DNA from: Clavibacter michiganensis subsp. insidiosus
GTDB taxonomy: Bacteria; Actinomycetota; Actinomycetes; Actinomycetales; Microbacteriaceae
Assembly: GCF_002240565.1 (NCBI RefSeq)
Contig: NZ_MZMO01000001.1
Location: forward strand, 868,001-932,000
DNA length: 64,000 nucleotides
Direction of reading: 5' to 3'
Made by a program: the position numbers and the translations under genes. The notes beneath the pieces were generated by a model, which had not been told where the DNA came from, made no database searches, and was given only the letters and a program-made list of their open reading frames with translations. Of this stretch, positions 31,577 through 39,774 are shown one piece after another. The stretch's first letter is position 1. Each line of letters starts with the position of its first letter.

Positions 31577-31582
31577 TACGTT
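31577..31582 (+). promoter_or_regulatory. -10 element of the islet-1 secreted-protein gene
   Basis: TACGTT lies seven bases before the ATG at 31590 and no Shine-Dalgarno sequence is present, indicating a leaderless mRNA. Confidence 0.4.
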
Positions 31583-31589
31583 CACTCCC

Positions 31590-32246
31590 ATGCAGAAGAC
31601 CCTCATCAGCTCTCGCGTCATTTCCCGGCTCACACGTCGGCGTCCGCAGCATTCCTTCCTCATATTGGCCCTCACCGTCGCGGTTCTGTTCGTGGCAGGT
31701 GTCACCCCTGCGCATGCGGCAGAAGGGCCCGTAGTGGCTGGTCTGCTGATGGACGGAAATCCGTCCGCGAGCCCAAGCGCAGCTATCGCCCCCGACGAGG
31801 TCGCTCAATTGCATCGCGAGCTTCGTTCTAGTGCCATCACGCCAAAGACTCGCGACGATCACGGCCGCCGCACCGAGATGTACGAGCTACCGAACGGCAT
31901 TGTGTTCAATTTCCCCGTCGAAGCGCATGAGGAAGACGGTGTCGGGGCCTCGCTGATCGGTGCAGGAATAGACGACTCGCAGGGACCCTACATCTCTTTC
32001 AACAAACTGGATCAGCAGGCGATCAGCGCGGGAGGAGGGGCTGCCCTTGAAGGGACCATATGCGTTCTGGGCGGGGCTGCCGCGTGTGTCGTCGCCGGGA
32101 CCGTCATCGCCGTGGTGGAGATCTATCTTCAGAACAACGGCATCTGCGGCGGAGACGGCGAGCTGAGGCTCTATCTCGCGCATTTCGAACCACAGTGCGC
32201 TTGGCGCTTGGCGCTTGGCGCTTGGCGCTTGACGCTTGACGCTTGA
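31590..32246 (+). CDS. secreted or membrane-inserted cysteine-pattern protein, islet 1
   Basis: A 218-residue protein of unknown function. It has an Arg-rich start, a hydrophobic core (LILALTVAVLFVAGV) and a signal peptidase site after AHA (about residue 43). A hydrophilic middle follows, then a Gly/Ala-rich hydrophobic segment with cysteines at about 158, 166, 186 and 203 (C-X7-C-X19-C-X16-C). The same X19 spacing is found in the frameshifted protein at 44439, so the two belong to one family. The last 16 or so codons are made of a heptanucleotide repeat (ending AWRLALGAWRLTLDA), which replaces a normal C-terminus after QC. Codon use is more A/T-rich than its neighbours, suggesting transfer. 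Confidence 0.75.
   Translation: MQKTLISSRVISRLTRRRPQHSFLILALTVAVLFVAGVTPAHAAEGPVVAGLLMDGNPSASPSAAIAPDEVAQLHRELRSSAITPKTRDDHGRRTEMYELPNGIVFNFPVEAHEEDGVGASLIGAGIDDSQGPYISFNKLDQQAISAGGGAALEGTICVLGGAAACVVAGTVIAVVEIYLQNNGICGGDGELRLYLAHFEPQCAWRLALGAWRLTLDA
32198..32246 (+). repeat. seven tandem heptanucleotide repeats at the 3' end of the islet-1 gene
   Basis: Four CGCTTGG units followed by three CGCTTGA units occur head to tail (49 bp). The stop codon is the TGA of the last unit. Because 7 is not a multiple of 3, gain or loss of a unit would change the reading frame of the C-terminus. Confidence 0.95.
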
Positions 32247-32319
32247 CGCCTGTGTGGACGGCTTGCTCACGCGACCTGTGCACAGACCGCTCCATCGGAA
32301 GCCGCAGTCCCTAGCCTTG

Positions 32320-32335
32320 GTGAAGAATACTTCAC
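32320..32335. promoter_or_regulatory. operator upstream of the membrane protein/XRE regulator pair
   Basis: GTGAAG-AATA-CTTCAC is a perfect inverted repeat 19 bases before the ATG at 32354. It overlaps a possible promoter (TTGGTG at 32317, TATCGG at 32340). It is a likely autoregulatory site for the XRE protein. Confidence 0.55.
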
Positions 32336-32353
32336 TAGCTATCGGAGGGTCCC

Positions 32354-32746
32354 ATGTCCAAAGAAGCCTTCGCCTGGTTCACGGCGTTCGTGATCGTAGG
32401 CGCGTATGCGGTGTGGAGCTCCGTCCATGACAACGTCGATGTAGCACCGGCGCTTGTGGCCGGATGGGGCATTCTCGTCGTAGGCCGGATGGCGCGCATC
32501 TTCAAGGTGCGTCGCGACCGGACGACGGGGGCGGGCGAAGAGGACAGCCTCGAGAGGCAAGTGCTGACGGAAGCTCAGGCAGGGGCCTTCCGGGATCTCC
32601 TCGTAGCCCTGCCGTTAGCGCTGCTGCTCGGCGTCGTCAGTCCTCGCGCTTCTCTCGCCGTGGTCGCCATCGTCCTCTTAGTGCTCGTCCTGATCGACTG
32701 CGCTTGCCGTTACTTCGTTGGCGTGCGCCGGGCTGCATCTCTATGA
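32354..32746 (+). CDS. membrane protein partnered with an XRE regulator
   Basis: A 130-residue protein with four likely membrane spans in two pairs (about residues 7-25 and 33-48, then 82-97 and 101-117) separated by a charged loop (KVRRDRTTGAGEEDSLERQ). Its stop overlaps the ATG of the XRE regulator (ATGA). Small multi-span proteins coupled to a 67-residue Cro/CI-type regulator are a recurrent arrangement in Gram-positive bacteria, often autoregulatory; the signal is unknown. It is preceded by GGAGG. Confidence 0.75.
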   Translation: MSKEAFAWFTAFVIVGAYAVWSSVHDNVDVAPALVAGWGILVVGRMARIFKVRRDRTTGAGEEDSLERQVLTEAQAGAFRDLLVALPLALLLGVVSPRASLAVVAIVLLVLVLIDCACRYFVGVRRAASL

Positions 32747-32946
32747 AGCGCGGCGAGCGAGTGCATGAAGCTCGGTCGGCGCTGGGGCTCACGCAGCAGC
32801 GGCTCGCCGAGAAGGTGGGCGTAAGTCGAAGGACAATCATCTCCATCGAAACTGGGCGACATGAGCCGAGCTTGAGCTTGGCTTTTCGCTTGGCGGCAGT
32901 TTTCGGCGAGAGCGTCGACGCTCTCTTCGCGGAAGACGTGGGCTAG
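32743..32946 (+). CDS. short XRE/Cro-CI-type transcriptional regulator
   Basis: A 67-residue protein consisting almost only of a helix-turn-helix (LGLTQQRLAEKVGVSRRTII then SIETGRHEPSLSLAFRLAAV), ending with the FGESVDALFAED typical of the YozG-like group. The ATG overlaps the stop of the membrane protein gene, so the two are co-translated. GTGAAG-AATA-CTTCAC upstream of the pair is the probable target. It lies within the islet bounded by the xylA 3' duplication. Confidence 0.88.
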   Translation: MKRGERVHEARSALGLTQQRLAEKVGVSRRTIISIETGRHEPSLSLAFRLAAVFGESVDALFAEDVG

Positions 32947-32978
32947 CAAGAGACGCGTGTCCGTCAACTCGCACGACG

Positions 32979-33014
32979 GAAGGGCCCGGCATCCGATTGG
33001 ATGCCGGGCCCTTC
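32979..33014. terminator. terminator between the XRE gene and xylA (copy B)
   Basis: GAAGGGCCCGGCATCC (32979-32994) and GGATGCCGGGCCCTTC (32999-33014) form a perfect 16-bp stem with a GATT loop. It serves both converging genes and is homologous to the hairpin at 31303. Confidence 0.85.
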
Positions 33015-33039
33015 GTCGTGCGGGGTACGGGGGTGCGTG

Positions 33040-34233
33040 CTAGGAGCGTGCGCCCATCAGGTGCTCGAGCGCGAGCTGGTTGAGGCGGACGAAGCCGAAG
33101 CCCTTCGCGTCGAAGTACGACGGGGCGTCGAAGTCCTCGTAGGAGGAGCGGTCGGCGAGGATGTCGTCGTACGACTCGCCCTCGTTGAGGGTCGGCGTGT
33201 AGATCTCGTTCACCTTGGCGGCGGCGAGCGCCTCCTGGACCTCGGGGTCGGCACGGAACGCCTGCGCGCGCTCCTTGAGGAGCAGGTACATGCGCATGTT
33301 CGCGGCGGCGGAGTCCCACACGCCCGTGATGTCCTCGGTGCGGCTCGGCTTGTAGTCGAAGTGGCGGGGGCCGTCGTAGGAGCGGCCGCCGCCCACGCCG
33401 CCGTTCTCCAGCAGGTCGACGAGCGAGAACGCGTTCTGCAGGTCGCCGTGGCCGAAGACGAGGTCCTGGTCGTACTTGATGCCGCGCTGGCCGTTGAGGT
33501 CGATGTGGAAGAGCTTGCCCTGGTACAGCGCCTGCATGATGCCGGCGGTGAAGTTGAGGCCCGCCATCTGCTCGTGGCCGACCTCGGGGTTCACGCCGAC
33601 GAGCTCGGGGCGCTCGAGGGTCTCGATGAAGGCGAGCGCGTGGCCGAGGGTCGGCAGCAGGATGTCGCCGCGGGGCTCGTTGGGCTTGGGCTCGATCGCG
33701 AAGCGGATGTCGTAGCCCTTGTCGGTGACGTAGTCGCCGAGGAGGTTGACGGCCTCGCGGTAGCGCTCGAGCGCGCCGCGGACGTCCTTGGCGGAGTCGT
33801 ACTCGGCGCCCTCGCGGCCGCCCCACATCACGAACGTCTGCGCGCCGAGCTCGGCGGCGAGGTCGATGTTGCGGAGCACCTTGCGGATCGCGAACCGGCG
33901 GACGGCGCGGTCGTTGGAGGTGAAGCCGCCGTCCTTGAAGACGGGGGCCGAGAAGAGGTTCGTGGTGACCATCGGCACGACGATGCCGGTGTCGCTGAGC
34001 GCGCCCTTGAGGCGGTCGATCTGCGTCTGGCGCTCGGCGTCGGTGGATCCGAAGGCGAAGAGGTCGTCGTCGTGGAAGGTGAGGCCGTAGGCGCCCAGCT
34101 CCGAGATGCGCTCGACGCCCTCGACCACGTCGAGGTCGGAGCGGGTGGGGCCGCCGAAGGGATCGGCCCCCGTGTATCCGATGGTCCAGAGTCCGAACGA
34201 GAACTTGTCCTCGCGGGTGGGGGTGAGCGCCAT
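33040..34233 (-). CDS. xylA: xylose isomerase
   Basis: A 397-residue actinobacterial-type (class I) xylose isomerase converting D-xylose to D-xylulose. Catalytic and metal motifs are clear: [13 protein letters not shown] (active-site His), [57 protein letters not shown] and PRHFDYKP. The C-terminal tail is duplicated at 31361. It is monocistronic here; no xylulokinase or xylose regulator is visible nearby. An inverted TTGTTG/CTACAA motif lies upstream of the start. Confidence 0.96.
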   Translation of the reverse strand: MALTPTREDKFSFGLWTIGYTGADPFGGPTRSDLDVVEGVERISELGAYGLTFHDDDLFAFGSTDAERQTQIDRLKGALSDTGIVVPMVTTNLFSAPVFKDGGFTSNDRAVRRFAIRKVLRNIDLAAELGAQTFVMWGGREGAEYDSAKDVRGALERYREAVNLLGDYVTDKGYDIRFAIEPKPNEPRGDILLPTLGHALAFIETLERPELVGVNPEVGHEQMAGLNFTAGIMQALYQGKLFHIDLNGQRGIKYDQDLVFGHGDLQNAFSLVDLLENGGVGGGRSYDGPRHFDYKPSRTEDITGVWDSAAANMRMYLLLKERAQAFRADPEVQEALAAAKVNEIYTPTLNEGESYDDILADRSSYEDFDAPSYFDAKGFGFVRLNQLALEHLMGARS

Positions 34234-34261
34234 GGTGTCTCCTGTCAGCGTCGTCGGTGAT

Positions 34262-34277
34262 TTGTTGCTGACTACAA
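34262..34277. promoter_or_regulatory. possible xylA operator
   Basis: TTGTTG-CTGA-CTACAA is an imperfect inverted repeat 28 bases upstream of the xylA ATG. It resembles the TTGT/ACAA-rich sites of ROK-family xylose repressors. The match is short, so this is tentative. Confidence 0.35.
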
Positions 34278-34439
34278 CCTAACCGGAGCGGGCCCGCGGC
34301 ACAACGTCGACACGGCGCGGGGGCGGGGCGGCTGGACGCGTCGCGGGGGTCCGGGCAGGATGGCAGCAGGTCGTCGTCGACCGCGCGCGTGCGCATCCGC
34401 CGGCCCGCCATCGCCCCGACGGAGAGGTCCCCGAACGCC

Positions 34440-35945
34440 ATGACCGACGCATCGCCCGCCGCAGCCGGGACGCCCCGGGACCCCGCCGACGACCGGGGGG
34501 AGGGGCTCGCGTTCCCGCCCGGGTTCCTGTTCGGATCCGCGACCGCCGCGTACCAGATCGAGGGCGCGGTCGACGAGGGCGGGCGCGGCGCCTCCATCTG
34601 GGACACGTTCAGCCGCACGCCCGGGAAGGTCCTCGGCGGCGACACCGGCGACGTCGCCGACGACCACTACCACCGGCTCGAGTCCGACCTCGACATGATG
34701 CAGGCGCTCGGCCTCGAGGCGTACCGCTTCTCGATCGCGTGGCCGCGCATCCAGCCGACCGGGCGCGGAGCCGCGAACGCGGAGGGGCTCGCCTTCTACG
34801 GGCGGCTCGTCGACGGGCTCGTCGCGCGGGGCATCACGCCCATCGCGACGCTCTACCACTGGGACCTCCCGCAGGCGCTCGAGGACGAGGGCGGCTGGGC
34901 GAACCGGGAGACCGCGTACGCGTTCGCCGACTACGCGCGGATCATGGGCGAGGCGCTCGGCGACCGGGTCGGCACCTGGACCACGCTCAACGAGCCGTGG
35001 TGCTCGGCGTACCTCGGCTACGCGGCGGGCGTGCACGCGCCGGGCCGCACGGACGCGGAGGACTCGTTCCGCGCCGTGCACCACCTGAACCTCGCGCACG
35101 GCCTCGCGGTCGCCGCGCTCCGGGAGGTCGTGCCGGCGGATGCCCGCTTCTCCATCACGCTGAACCTGCACGTGATCCGCGGCGAGGGCGACACGGGCGC
35201 CGAGGCCGTGCGGCGCGTCGACGGCGTCGGCAACCGCGTCTTCCTCGACCCGCTGCTGCACGGCCGCTACCCGGCCGACGTGCTCGCGGACACCTCCTCG
35301 ATCACCGACTGGTCATTCGTGCTGCCCGGGGACACCGAGCTCATCCGGCAGCCGCTGCACCTGCTGGGCGTCAACTACTACAACACCAGCCGGGTGCGGA
35401 TGCGGGACGGCTCGTCCACGGGCGGCGGCACGTCCATCCACGGCGACGTCGCCGCGACGCCGTTCCCCGGCACCGACGACGTCGAGTTCCTCGAGCAGCC
35501 CGGCCCGTACACGGCGATGGGCTGGAACATCGAGCCCCAGGGCCTCGAGGACCTCCTCGTGTCGCTGCACGGGGAGTTCCCCGACCTGCCGCTCATGGTG
35601 ACGGAGAACGGCGCCGCGTTCGACGACAAGGTGACCGTGGGCCGCGACGGCGTTCGCGCCGTGCACGACGCGGAGCGCATCGACTACCTGTCCCGGCACT
35701 TCGCCGCGGCCCACCGCGCCATCGAGCGCGGCGTCGACCTCCGCGGCTACCAGGTGTGGTCGCTCCTCGACAACTTCGAGTGGGCCTTCGGGTACTCGAA
35801 GCGCTTCGGCATCGTGCACGTCGACTACGACACGCAGGAGCGGACGCCGAAGGACAGCGCGCTCTGGTACGCGCGGCTCATCGCCGACCGCGCCATCCCC
35901 GCCATCGACGCGCGTCCCGAGCGCCACGTGCGCCCCGGGGCGTGA
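34440..35945 (+). CDS. family 1 glycoside hydrolase (beta-glucosidase)
   Basis: A 501-residue GH1 enzyme with no signal peptide, so it acts on imported beta-glucosides such as cellobiose. The acid/base Glu is in [11 protein letters not shown] and the nucleophile Glu in [11 protein letters not shown]. The N-terminal [15 protein letters not shown] and the C-terminal [18 protein letters not shown] are diagnostic. ATG at 34440 follows GGAGAGG; an upstream in-frame start would add 17 unrelated residues. Its stop overlaps an acetyltransferase start (GTGA). Confidence 0.94.
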   Translation: MTDASPAAAGTPRDPADDRGEGLAFPPGFLFGSATAAYQIEGAVDEGGRGASIWDTFSRTPGKVLGGDTGDVADDHYHRLESDLDMMQALGLEAYRFSIAWPRIQPTGRGAANAEGLAFYGRLVDGLVARGITPIATLYHWDLPQALEDEGGWANRETAYAFADYARIMGEALGDRVGTWTTLNEPWCSAYLGYAAGVHAPGRTDAEDSFRAVHHLNLAHGLAVAALREVVPADARFSITLNLHVIRGEGDTGAEAVRRVDGVGNRVFLDPLLHGRYPADVLADTSSITDWSFVLPGDTELIRQPLHLLGVNYYNTSRVRMRDGSSTGGGTSIHGDVAATPFPGTDDVEFLEQPGPYTAMGWNIEPQGLEDLLVSLHGEFPDLPLMVTENGAAFDDKVTVGRDGVRAVHDAERIDYLSRHFAAAHRAIERGVDLRGYQVWSLLDNFEWAFGYSKRFGIVHVDYDTQERTPKDSALWYARLIADRAIPAIDARPERHVRPGA

Positions 35946-36508
35946 GCGGGCCTCCGCCCGGCATCGACGAGCGCGCCGTGCTCGCGGACGGCGTCGTGAT
36001 GCGGCCCGCGCGGATCACCGACGCCGCCGCGCTCGCCGCGGCGTACCGCGCCAACCGGGAGCACCTCCGGCCGTTCGAGCCCGCGCGCACGGACGCCTTC
36101 TTCACGGCGGCGGGGCAGCGGGCGCAGCTCGCGGGGCGCATCGCCGAGCGGGCGGCCGGATCCGGCCTGCCGTACCTCATCGCGGAGGGCGACCGCGTCA
36201 TCGGCCGCTGCGACCTGTTCGCGGTGAAGCGGGGCGCGGCCCAGAGCGCGAGCCTCGGCTACTGGATCGACCGGGAGAGGCAGGGCGCCGGCCTCGCGAC
36301 GGCCGCGGCGCGCGAGGCCGTCCGCATCGCGCGCGCCGCCGGGCTGCACCGGCTGGAGGCGTCGACGCTGGTGGGGAACGGCGGATCCGAGGAGGTGCTG
36401 ACGCGAGCCGGGTTCGACCCCATCGGGATCGCGCCGGCGTACCTGCGGATCGACGGCGCATGGAGCGACCACACGCTCTGGCAGCGCGTGGTCGACGGCG
36501 CGCGCTGA
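35942..36508 (+). CDS. GNAT-family N-acetyltransferase (RimJ/RimL-like)
   Basis: A 188-residue acetyltransferase: [20 protein letters not shown] at the start, and an acetyl-CoA loop around [19 protein letters not shown]. The C-terminal [16 protein letters not shown] segment is typical of ribosomal-protein alanine acetyltransferase relatives. The GTG start overlaps the beta-glucosidase stop. The substrate is unknown and may not relate to the glycosidase. Confidence 0.88.
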   Translation: MSGPPPGIDERAVLADGVVMRPARITDAAALAAAYRANREHLRPFEPARTDAFFTAAGQRAQLAGRIAERAAGSGLPYLIAEGDRVIGRCDLFAVKRGAAQSASLGYWIDRERQGAGLATAAAREAVRIARAAGLHRLEASTLVGNGGSEEVLTRAGFDPIGIAPAYLRIDGAWSDHTLWQRVVDGAR

Positions 36509-36536
36509 CCCGGATCGCGGCCGTCGGCGGCGGGGC

Positions 36537-36974
36537 TCAGGCGTCGAGCAGCAGCTCGGTCATGCTCCGCAGGCGCGCCTGGGCGCTGGAGTCGGCGCCG
36601 CTGCGGTGGACGACGTCGTCGTGCACCTTCTCGGCGACCCGCAGGAGGTCGGGAAGGATGCCGCGCCCGCGCTCCGTGAGGGCGATGAGGAGGCGTCGCT
36701 CGTCGGCCTGGTCGCGCTGGCGCGTGATGTAGCCGAGGAGCTCGAGGCGCTTGAACAGCGGGGACAGCGTGCCCGGCGTCAGCTGCACGGCCTCGCTCAG
36801 GTCGCCCGCGCGGCGGGGGTCCTTCTCGTGCAGGGCGAGCATGACGAGGTACTGCGGGTGCGTGAGGTGGTACGGCTTGAGCAACGGCCGGTAGAGCGAG
36901 ATCACCGCTCGGGATGCCGCGGCCAGCAGCAGTCCCATGTCGCGGTCGAGCAGCGCTCCAGCGTGGTCCGTCAT
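36537..36974 (-). CDS. MarR-family regulator, OhrR-like but lacking the redox cysteine
   Basis: A 145-residue winged-helix regulator. LAAASRAVISLYRPLLKPYH then LTHPQYLVMLALHE and TPGTLSPLFKRLELLGYITR align with OhrR proteins. At the position of the peroxide-sensing Cys (LCF..Y in OhrR) this protein reads MGLLLAAA, with no Cys anywhere in the N-terminal helix. ATG at 36974 is preferred since AGGAGG lies just upstream. No ohr gene is adjacent, so the target and signal are unclear. Confidence 0.88.
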   Translation of the reverse strand: MTDHAGALLDRDMGLLLAAASRAVISLYRPLLKPYHLTHPQYLVMLALHEKDPRRAGDLSEAVQLTPGTLSPLFKRLELLGYITRQRDQADERRLLIALTERGRGILPDLLRVAEKVHDDVVHRSGADSSAQARLRSMTELLLDA

Positions 36975-37098
36975 GTGTCCTCCTGGCCGTCTGCGGGACA
37001 CGTCCCCCGACGGCCTGATCCCTTCGGACGCTACTCCCGAGATCGAGCAGCGGCGCGACCGGCTGCCCCACGCACAGCCCGCGCGGAGGCGCGCGTCA

Positions 37099-37434
37099 TC
37101 ACTCCGTGGCCGGCGGCATCCACCCCTGCTCCATCTGGTGGCGGCGCACCTGTTCGACCGCCCGGTCCGCGTCGACCGGCACGGCCTCCCAGATGATCCC
37201 GGAGCCGTCGAGCCAGCCCAGCGCGAGCATGGTGTCGGCCAGATCCTCCACGAACATGGACACCGTCGTGCCGTGGGAGCGGATGAGGTCGCCGTGCAGG
37301 CTCCAGCCGAAGTAGGCGGACAGGTACCTGGCCTGCTCGGAGTGGCTGCGCTGCAGGTGGCGGTTCTGCCGCTCGGTGGATCCGCCCGAGGCCTGGACCT
37401 CGTCCTGCAGCTCGTCGCCGTGCTCGTCCGACAT
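37099..37434 (-). CDS. conserved small protein, function unknown
   Basis: A 111-residue acidic soluble protein without signal peptide or membrane span. The N-terminus is hydrophilic (GDELQDEVQASGG), the middle reads YLSAYFGWSLHGDLIRSHG, and the C-terminal half is helical and ends RRHQMEQGWMPPATE. GAGGACGC precedes the ATG at 37434. I do not recognise the family. It stands alone between MarR and LysR genes. Confidence 0.65.
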   Translation of the reverse strand: MSDEHGDELQDEVQASGGSTERQNRHLQRSHSEQARYLSAYFGWSLHGDLIRSHGTTVSMFVEDLADTMLALGWLDGSGIIWEAVPVDADRAVEQVRRHQMEQGWMPPATE

Positions 37435-37559
37435 GCGTCCTCGTCCCTCGCGCGTCACGGGCCCACGGCGGACACCGGAGGCAGACCCCTCAGACACTAC
37501 GGAGCACCCCCGACAATCCGCCAGGAGCGGCGCTCCGACAGCGCACGGGATGCGGGCGC

Positions 37560-38507
37560 TCAGGCCCGGCGGAGCTCCCAGTCGCCCACGCGCAGCCGGG
37601 CGAGCGCCTGGACGGAGGCGTGCACGGCCGGGGAGGCGGATCCGCCCGGCGCCGTGACGACGTGGACCACGCGCTCGCCGACGCCGGAGATGCGGCGCCG
37701 GACGACGCCGCGGGGGAGCGGCGCGGTCGCGAGGGCCAGCGACGGCAGGAGCGCGACCCCGAGCCCCGCCTGCACCATCCCCACGGCGGCGGCCGCGTTG
37801 TCGGTCTCGAAGGACGTCGCGGGCGCGAAGCCGCTCCGGGCGCACGCGCTGACGAGGTGGCGGCGGCACCGGACGCAGCCGGCGATCCACCGGTCGTCGG
37901 CGAGGTCGCGGAGCGCGAGCGGGCCGCGGTGCCGCAGCGCACGCGCCTCCGGCAGCACGGCCCACAGCGTCTCCCGCCAGAGCGGCCGGACCTCGAGGCC
38001 GTCGAGGGCGCGCGCGTCGGGATCGTCCGGGTAGGCGAAGGTCACGGCCACGTCGGCCTCGCGGGCGCGGACGGCCGCGACGGCCTCGGGCGGCTCGGCC
38101 TCGAGGTAGCCGAACCCCAGGCCCGGATGCGCCTGCGCGAGGCCGCCGAGGAGCCGCGGGACGACGGTCGAGGACGCGGACGGGAACGCCGCGACGCGGA
38201 CGGTGCCCGCGCGGAGGCCGCGCAGGTCGTCGAGCTCGTCGGCGGCCCGGTCGATGGCGTGCACCACGGTCTCCGCGTGCCGGGCGAGGACCCGGCCGGC
38301 CTCCGTGAGGACGACGCCCCGCCCGGCGCGCGCGGTGACGGGCACGCCGATGCGCGCCTCGAGGCGCCGGAGGGTCTGCGACAGGGCCGGCTGGCTGACA
38401 CCGAGGGACGCGGCGGCCGCGGTGATCGAGCCGCGGACGGCCAGGGCGTGCACCGCCGCGAGCGCGGCCGAATCGAGGTCGCGGGCGGTCGGGGGAGCGT
38501 CGGTCAT
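37560..38507 (-). CDS. LysR-family transcriptional regulator
   Basis: A 315-residue LTTR. The N-terminal helix-turn-helix (ALAVRGSITAAAASLGVSQP then ALSQTLRRLEARIGVPV) precedes a substrate-binding-like effector domain. A Cys-X2-Cys pair (CVRCRRH) occurs in the effector domain. It is divergent from the class V aminotransferase at 38589. A CATAA-N7-TTATG palindrome between them overlaps its -10 (TATGCT, six bases from the ATG, leaderless spacing), so it probably regulates both itself and the aminotransferase. Confidence 0.92.
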   Translation of the reverse strand: MTDAPPTARDLDSAALAAVHALAVRGSITAAAASLGVSQPALSQTLRRLEARIGVPVTARAGRGVVLTEAGRVLARHAETVVHAIDRAADELDDLRGLRAGTVRVAAFPSASSTVVPRLLGGLAQAHPGLGFGYLEAEPPEAVAAVRAREADVAVTFAYPDDPDARALDGLEVRPLWRETLWAVLPEARALRHRGPLALRDLADDRWIAGCVRCRRHLVSACARSGFAPATSFETDNAAAAVGMVQAGLGVALLPSLALATAPLPRGVVRRRISGVGERVVHVVTAPGGSASPAVHASVQALARLRVGDWELRRA

Positions 38508-38515
38508 GCGCGGAG

Positions 38516-38532
38516 CATAACGCGTGCTTATG
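38516..38532. promoter_or_regulatory. LysR-type operator between lysR and the aminotransferase
   Basis: CATAA-CGCGTGC-TTATG is a perfect inverted repeat fitting the T-N11-A rule of LysR-family boxes. Read on the minus strand it contains the lysR -10, TATGCT. Confidence 0.6.
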
Positions 38533-38538
38533 GGACGC

Positions 38539-38592
38539 ATGCCGGGCGGGGTCTTGCTCGATGGATCCGCCCTCGTCACGCTGGACGCATGA
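38539..38592 (+). CDS. 17-codon upstream ORF (possible leader peptide)
   Basis: ATG at 38539 opens MPGGVLLDGSALVTLDA, and its TGA overlaps the aminotransferase ATG (ATGA at 38589-38592). The main gene has only a weak ribosome-binding site (GGAC), so translation may be coupled to this short ORF. It may also be a chance frame. Confidence 0.35.
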   Translation: MPGGVLLDGSALVTLDA

Positions 38593-39644
38593 CGACCGCG
38601 CCCCTGCCCGCCGACCTCCGCGACCTGTTCGAGGCCGGGCCCGGCTACCTCTCCGCGTGCACCATGGGGCTGCCCACGCGCGCGACGGTCGAGCGCCTGC
38701 GGGCCGACCTCACGACGTGGTCGGCCGGCGGATCCACCGCGCACGGCTACGGCGGCGTCGTCGAGGGCGTGCGCGCGTCGTACGCGTCCCTCGTGGGCGT
38801 GCCGGTCGGATCCGTCGCCGTGGGCTCGCAGACCGCCTCCTTCGTGAGCGTGCTCGCCGCCGCCGTGCCCGCGGGCGCGGAGGTGCTGTGCGTGACGGGC
38901 GACTTCAGCTCGCTCACGTACCCGTTCGTGGTGGCGGAGGCGCGCGGGGTCGTGGTGCGGCACGTGCCGCTCGAGGAGCTCGCGGCCGAGATCGGCCCGC
39001 GCACGCACCTCGTCGCGTTCTCCCTCGTGCAGTCCGCCGACGGCCGGGTCGCCGACGTCGCCGCGATCCGGGAGGCCGCGCGGATCCACGACGCCTTCAC
39101 GCTGTGCGACACCACGCAGGCGGCCGGCGCCATGCCGATCGACGCGAGCCTGTTCGACGCCACCGCCTGCCACGCCTACAAGTGGCTCTGCGCCCCGCGT
39201 GGAGCGGCGTTCCTCACGCTCTCCGACCGCTACCGCCGGACCCTCGTGCCCGTGCAGGCGAACTGGTACGCGGGCGCCGACGTGTGGGCCTCCTGCTACG
39301 GACCCGCGATGGCGCTCGCCGAGGACGCGCGCGCGTTCGACGTGTCGCCCGCGTTCGGCGCGTGGGTGGGGGCGGCCCCGGCGATCGCCCTCTTCGCGCG
39401 CCTCGACCTCGACGCCGTGCACCGGAGGAACGTCGAGCTCGGCGACCTCGTGAGCGCGGGCCTCGGCATCGAGCCGCGCGGGCAGGCGATCGTCACCTGG
39501 CCGGACGCGGACGGGACCGACCTCGCCCGGCTCGGTGCCGCGGGGATCGTCGCGTCGGGTCGGGCGGGCCGCGCGCGCATCGCCTTCCACCTCTGGAACG
39601 ACGAGGACGACGTGGAGCGGGTCGTGCGCACGCTCCGGCGCTGA
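38589..39644 (+). CDS. aminotransferase class V-fold PLP enzyme
   Basis: A 351-residue protein related to cysteine desulfurase/kynureninase-type enzymes. It shows GSQTASFVSVLAAAVPAG, the PLP-stacking CDTTQAAGAMPID with the Asp-X-X-Gln pattern, and the Schiff-base lysine in ACHAYKWLCAPRGAAF. The actual substrate is unknown. It is transcribed divergently from a LysR regulator, suggesting induction by a metabolite. It lacks a strong ribosome-binding site and is overlapped by a short upstream ORF. Confidence 0.88.
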   Translation: MTTAPLPADLRDLFEAGPGYLSACTMGLPTRATVERLRADLTTWSAGGSTAHGYGGVVEGVRASYASLVGVPVGSVAVGSQTASFVSVLAAAVPAGAEVLCVTGDFSSLTYPFVVAEARGVVVRHVPLEELAAEIGPRTHLVAFSLVQSADGRVADVAAIREAARIHDAFTLCDTTQAAGAMPIDASLFDATACHAYKWLCAPRGAAFLTLSDRYRRTLVPVQANWYAGADVWASCYGPAMALAEDARAFDVSPAFGAWVGAAPAIALFARLDLDAVHRRNVELGDLVSAGLGIEPRGQAIVTWPDADGTDLARLGAAGIVASGRAGRARIAFHLWNDEDDVERVVRTLRR

Positions 39645-39661
39645 GGGGCGGCCGCGCGGCG

Positions 39662-39679
39662 ATTCCTTGGGCTGGGAAT
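39662..39679. promoter_or_regulatory. inverted repeat upstream of the MFS exporter
   Basis: ATTCC-N8-GGAAT lies about 100 bases before the MFS start in the 130-base gap. It is a possible regulator site; no matching regulator is obvious. Confidence 0.3.
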
Positions 39680-39774
39680 AAGCCGGGCGCAGGCCCGTTG
39701 GACATCGAGGCGGTGCACGCGCACGCCCTCCCTCCTCCGGCGCCCCGCGCCCCCTCATCCCGAAGGAACGCTCC

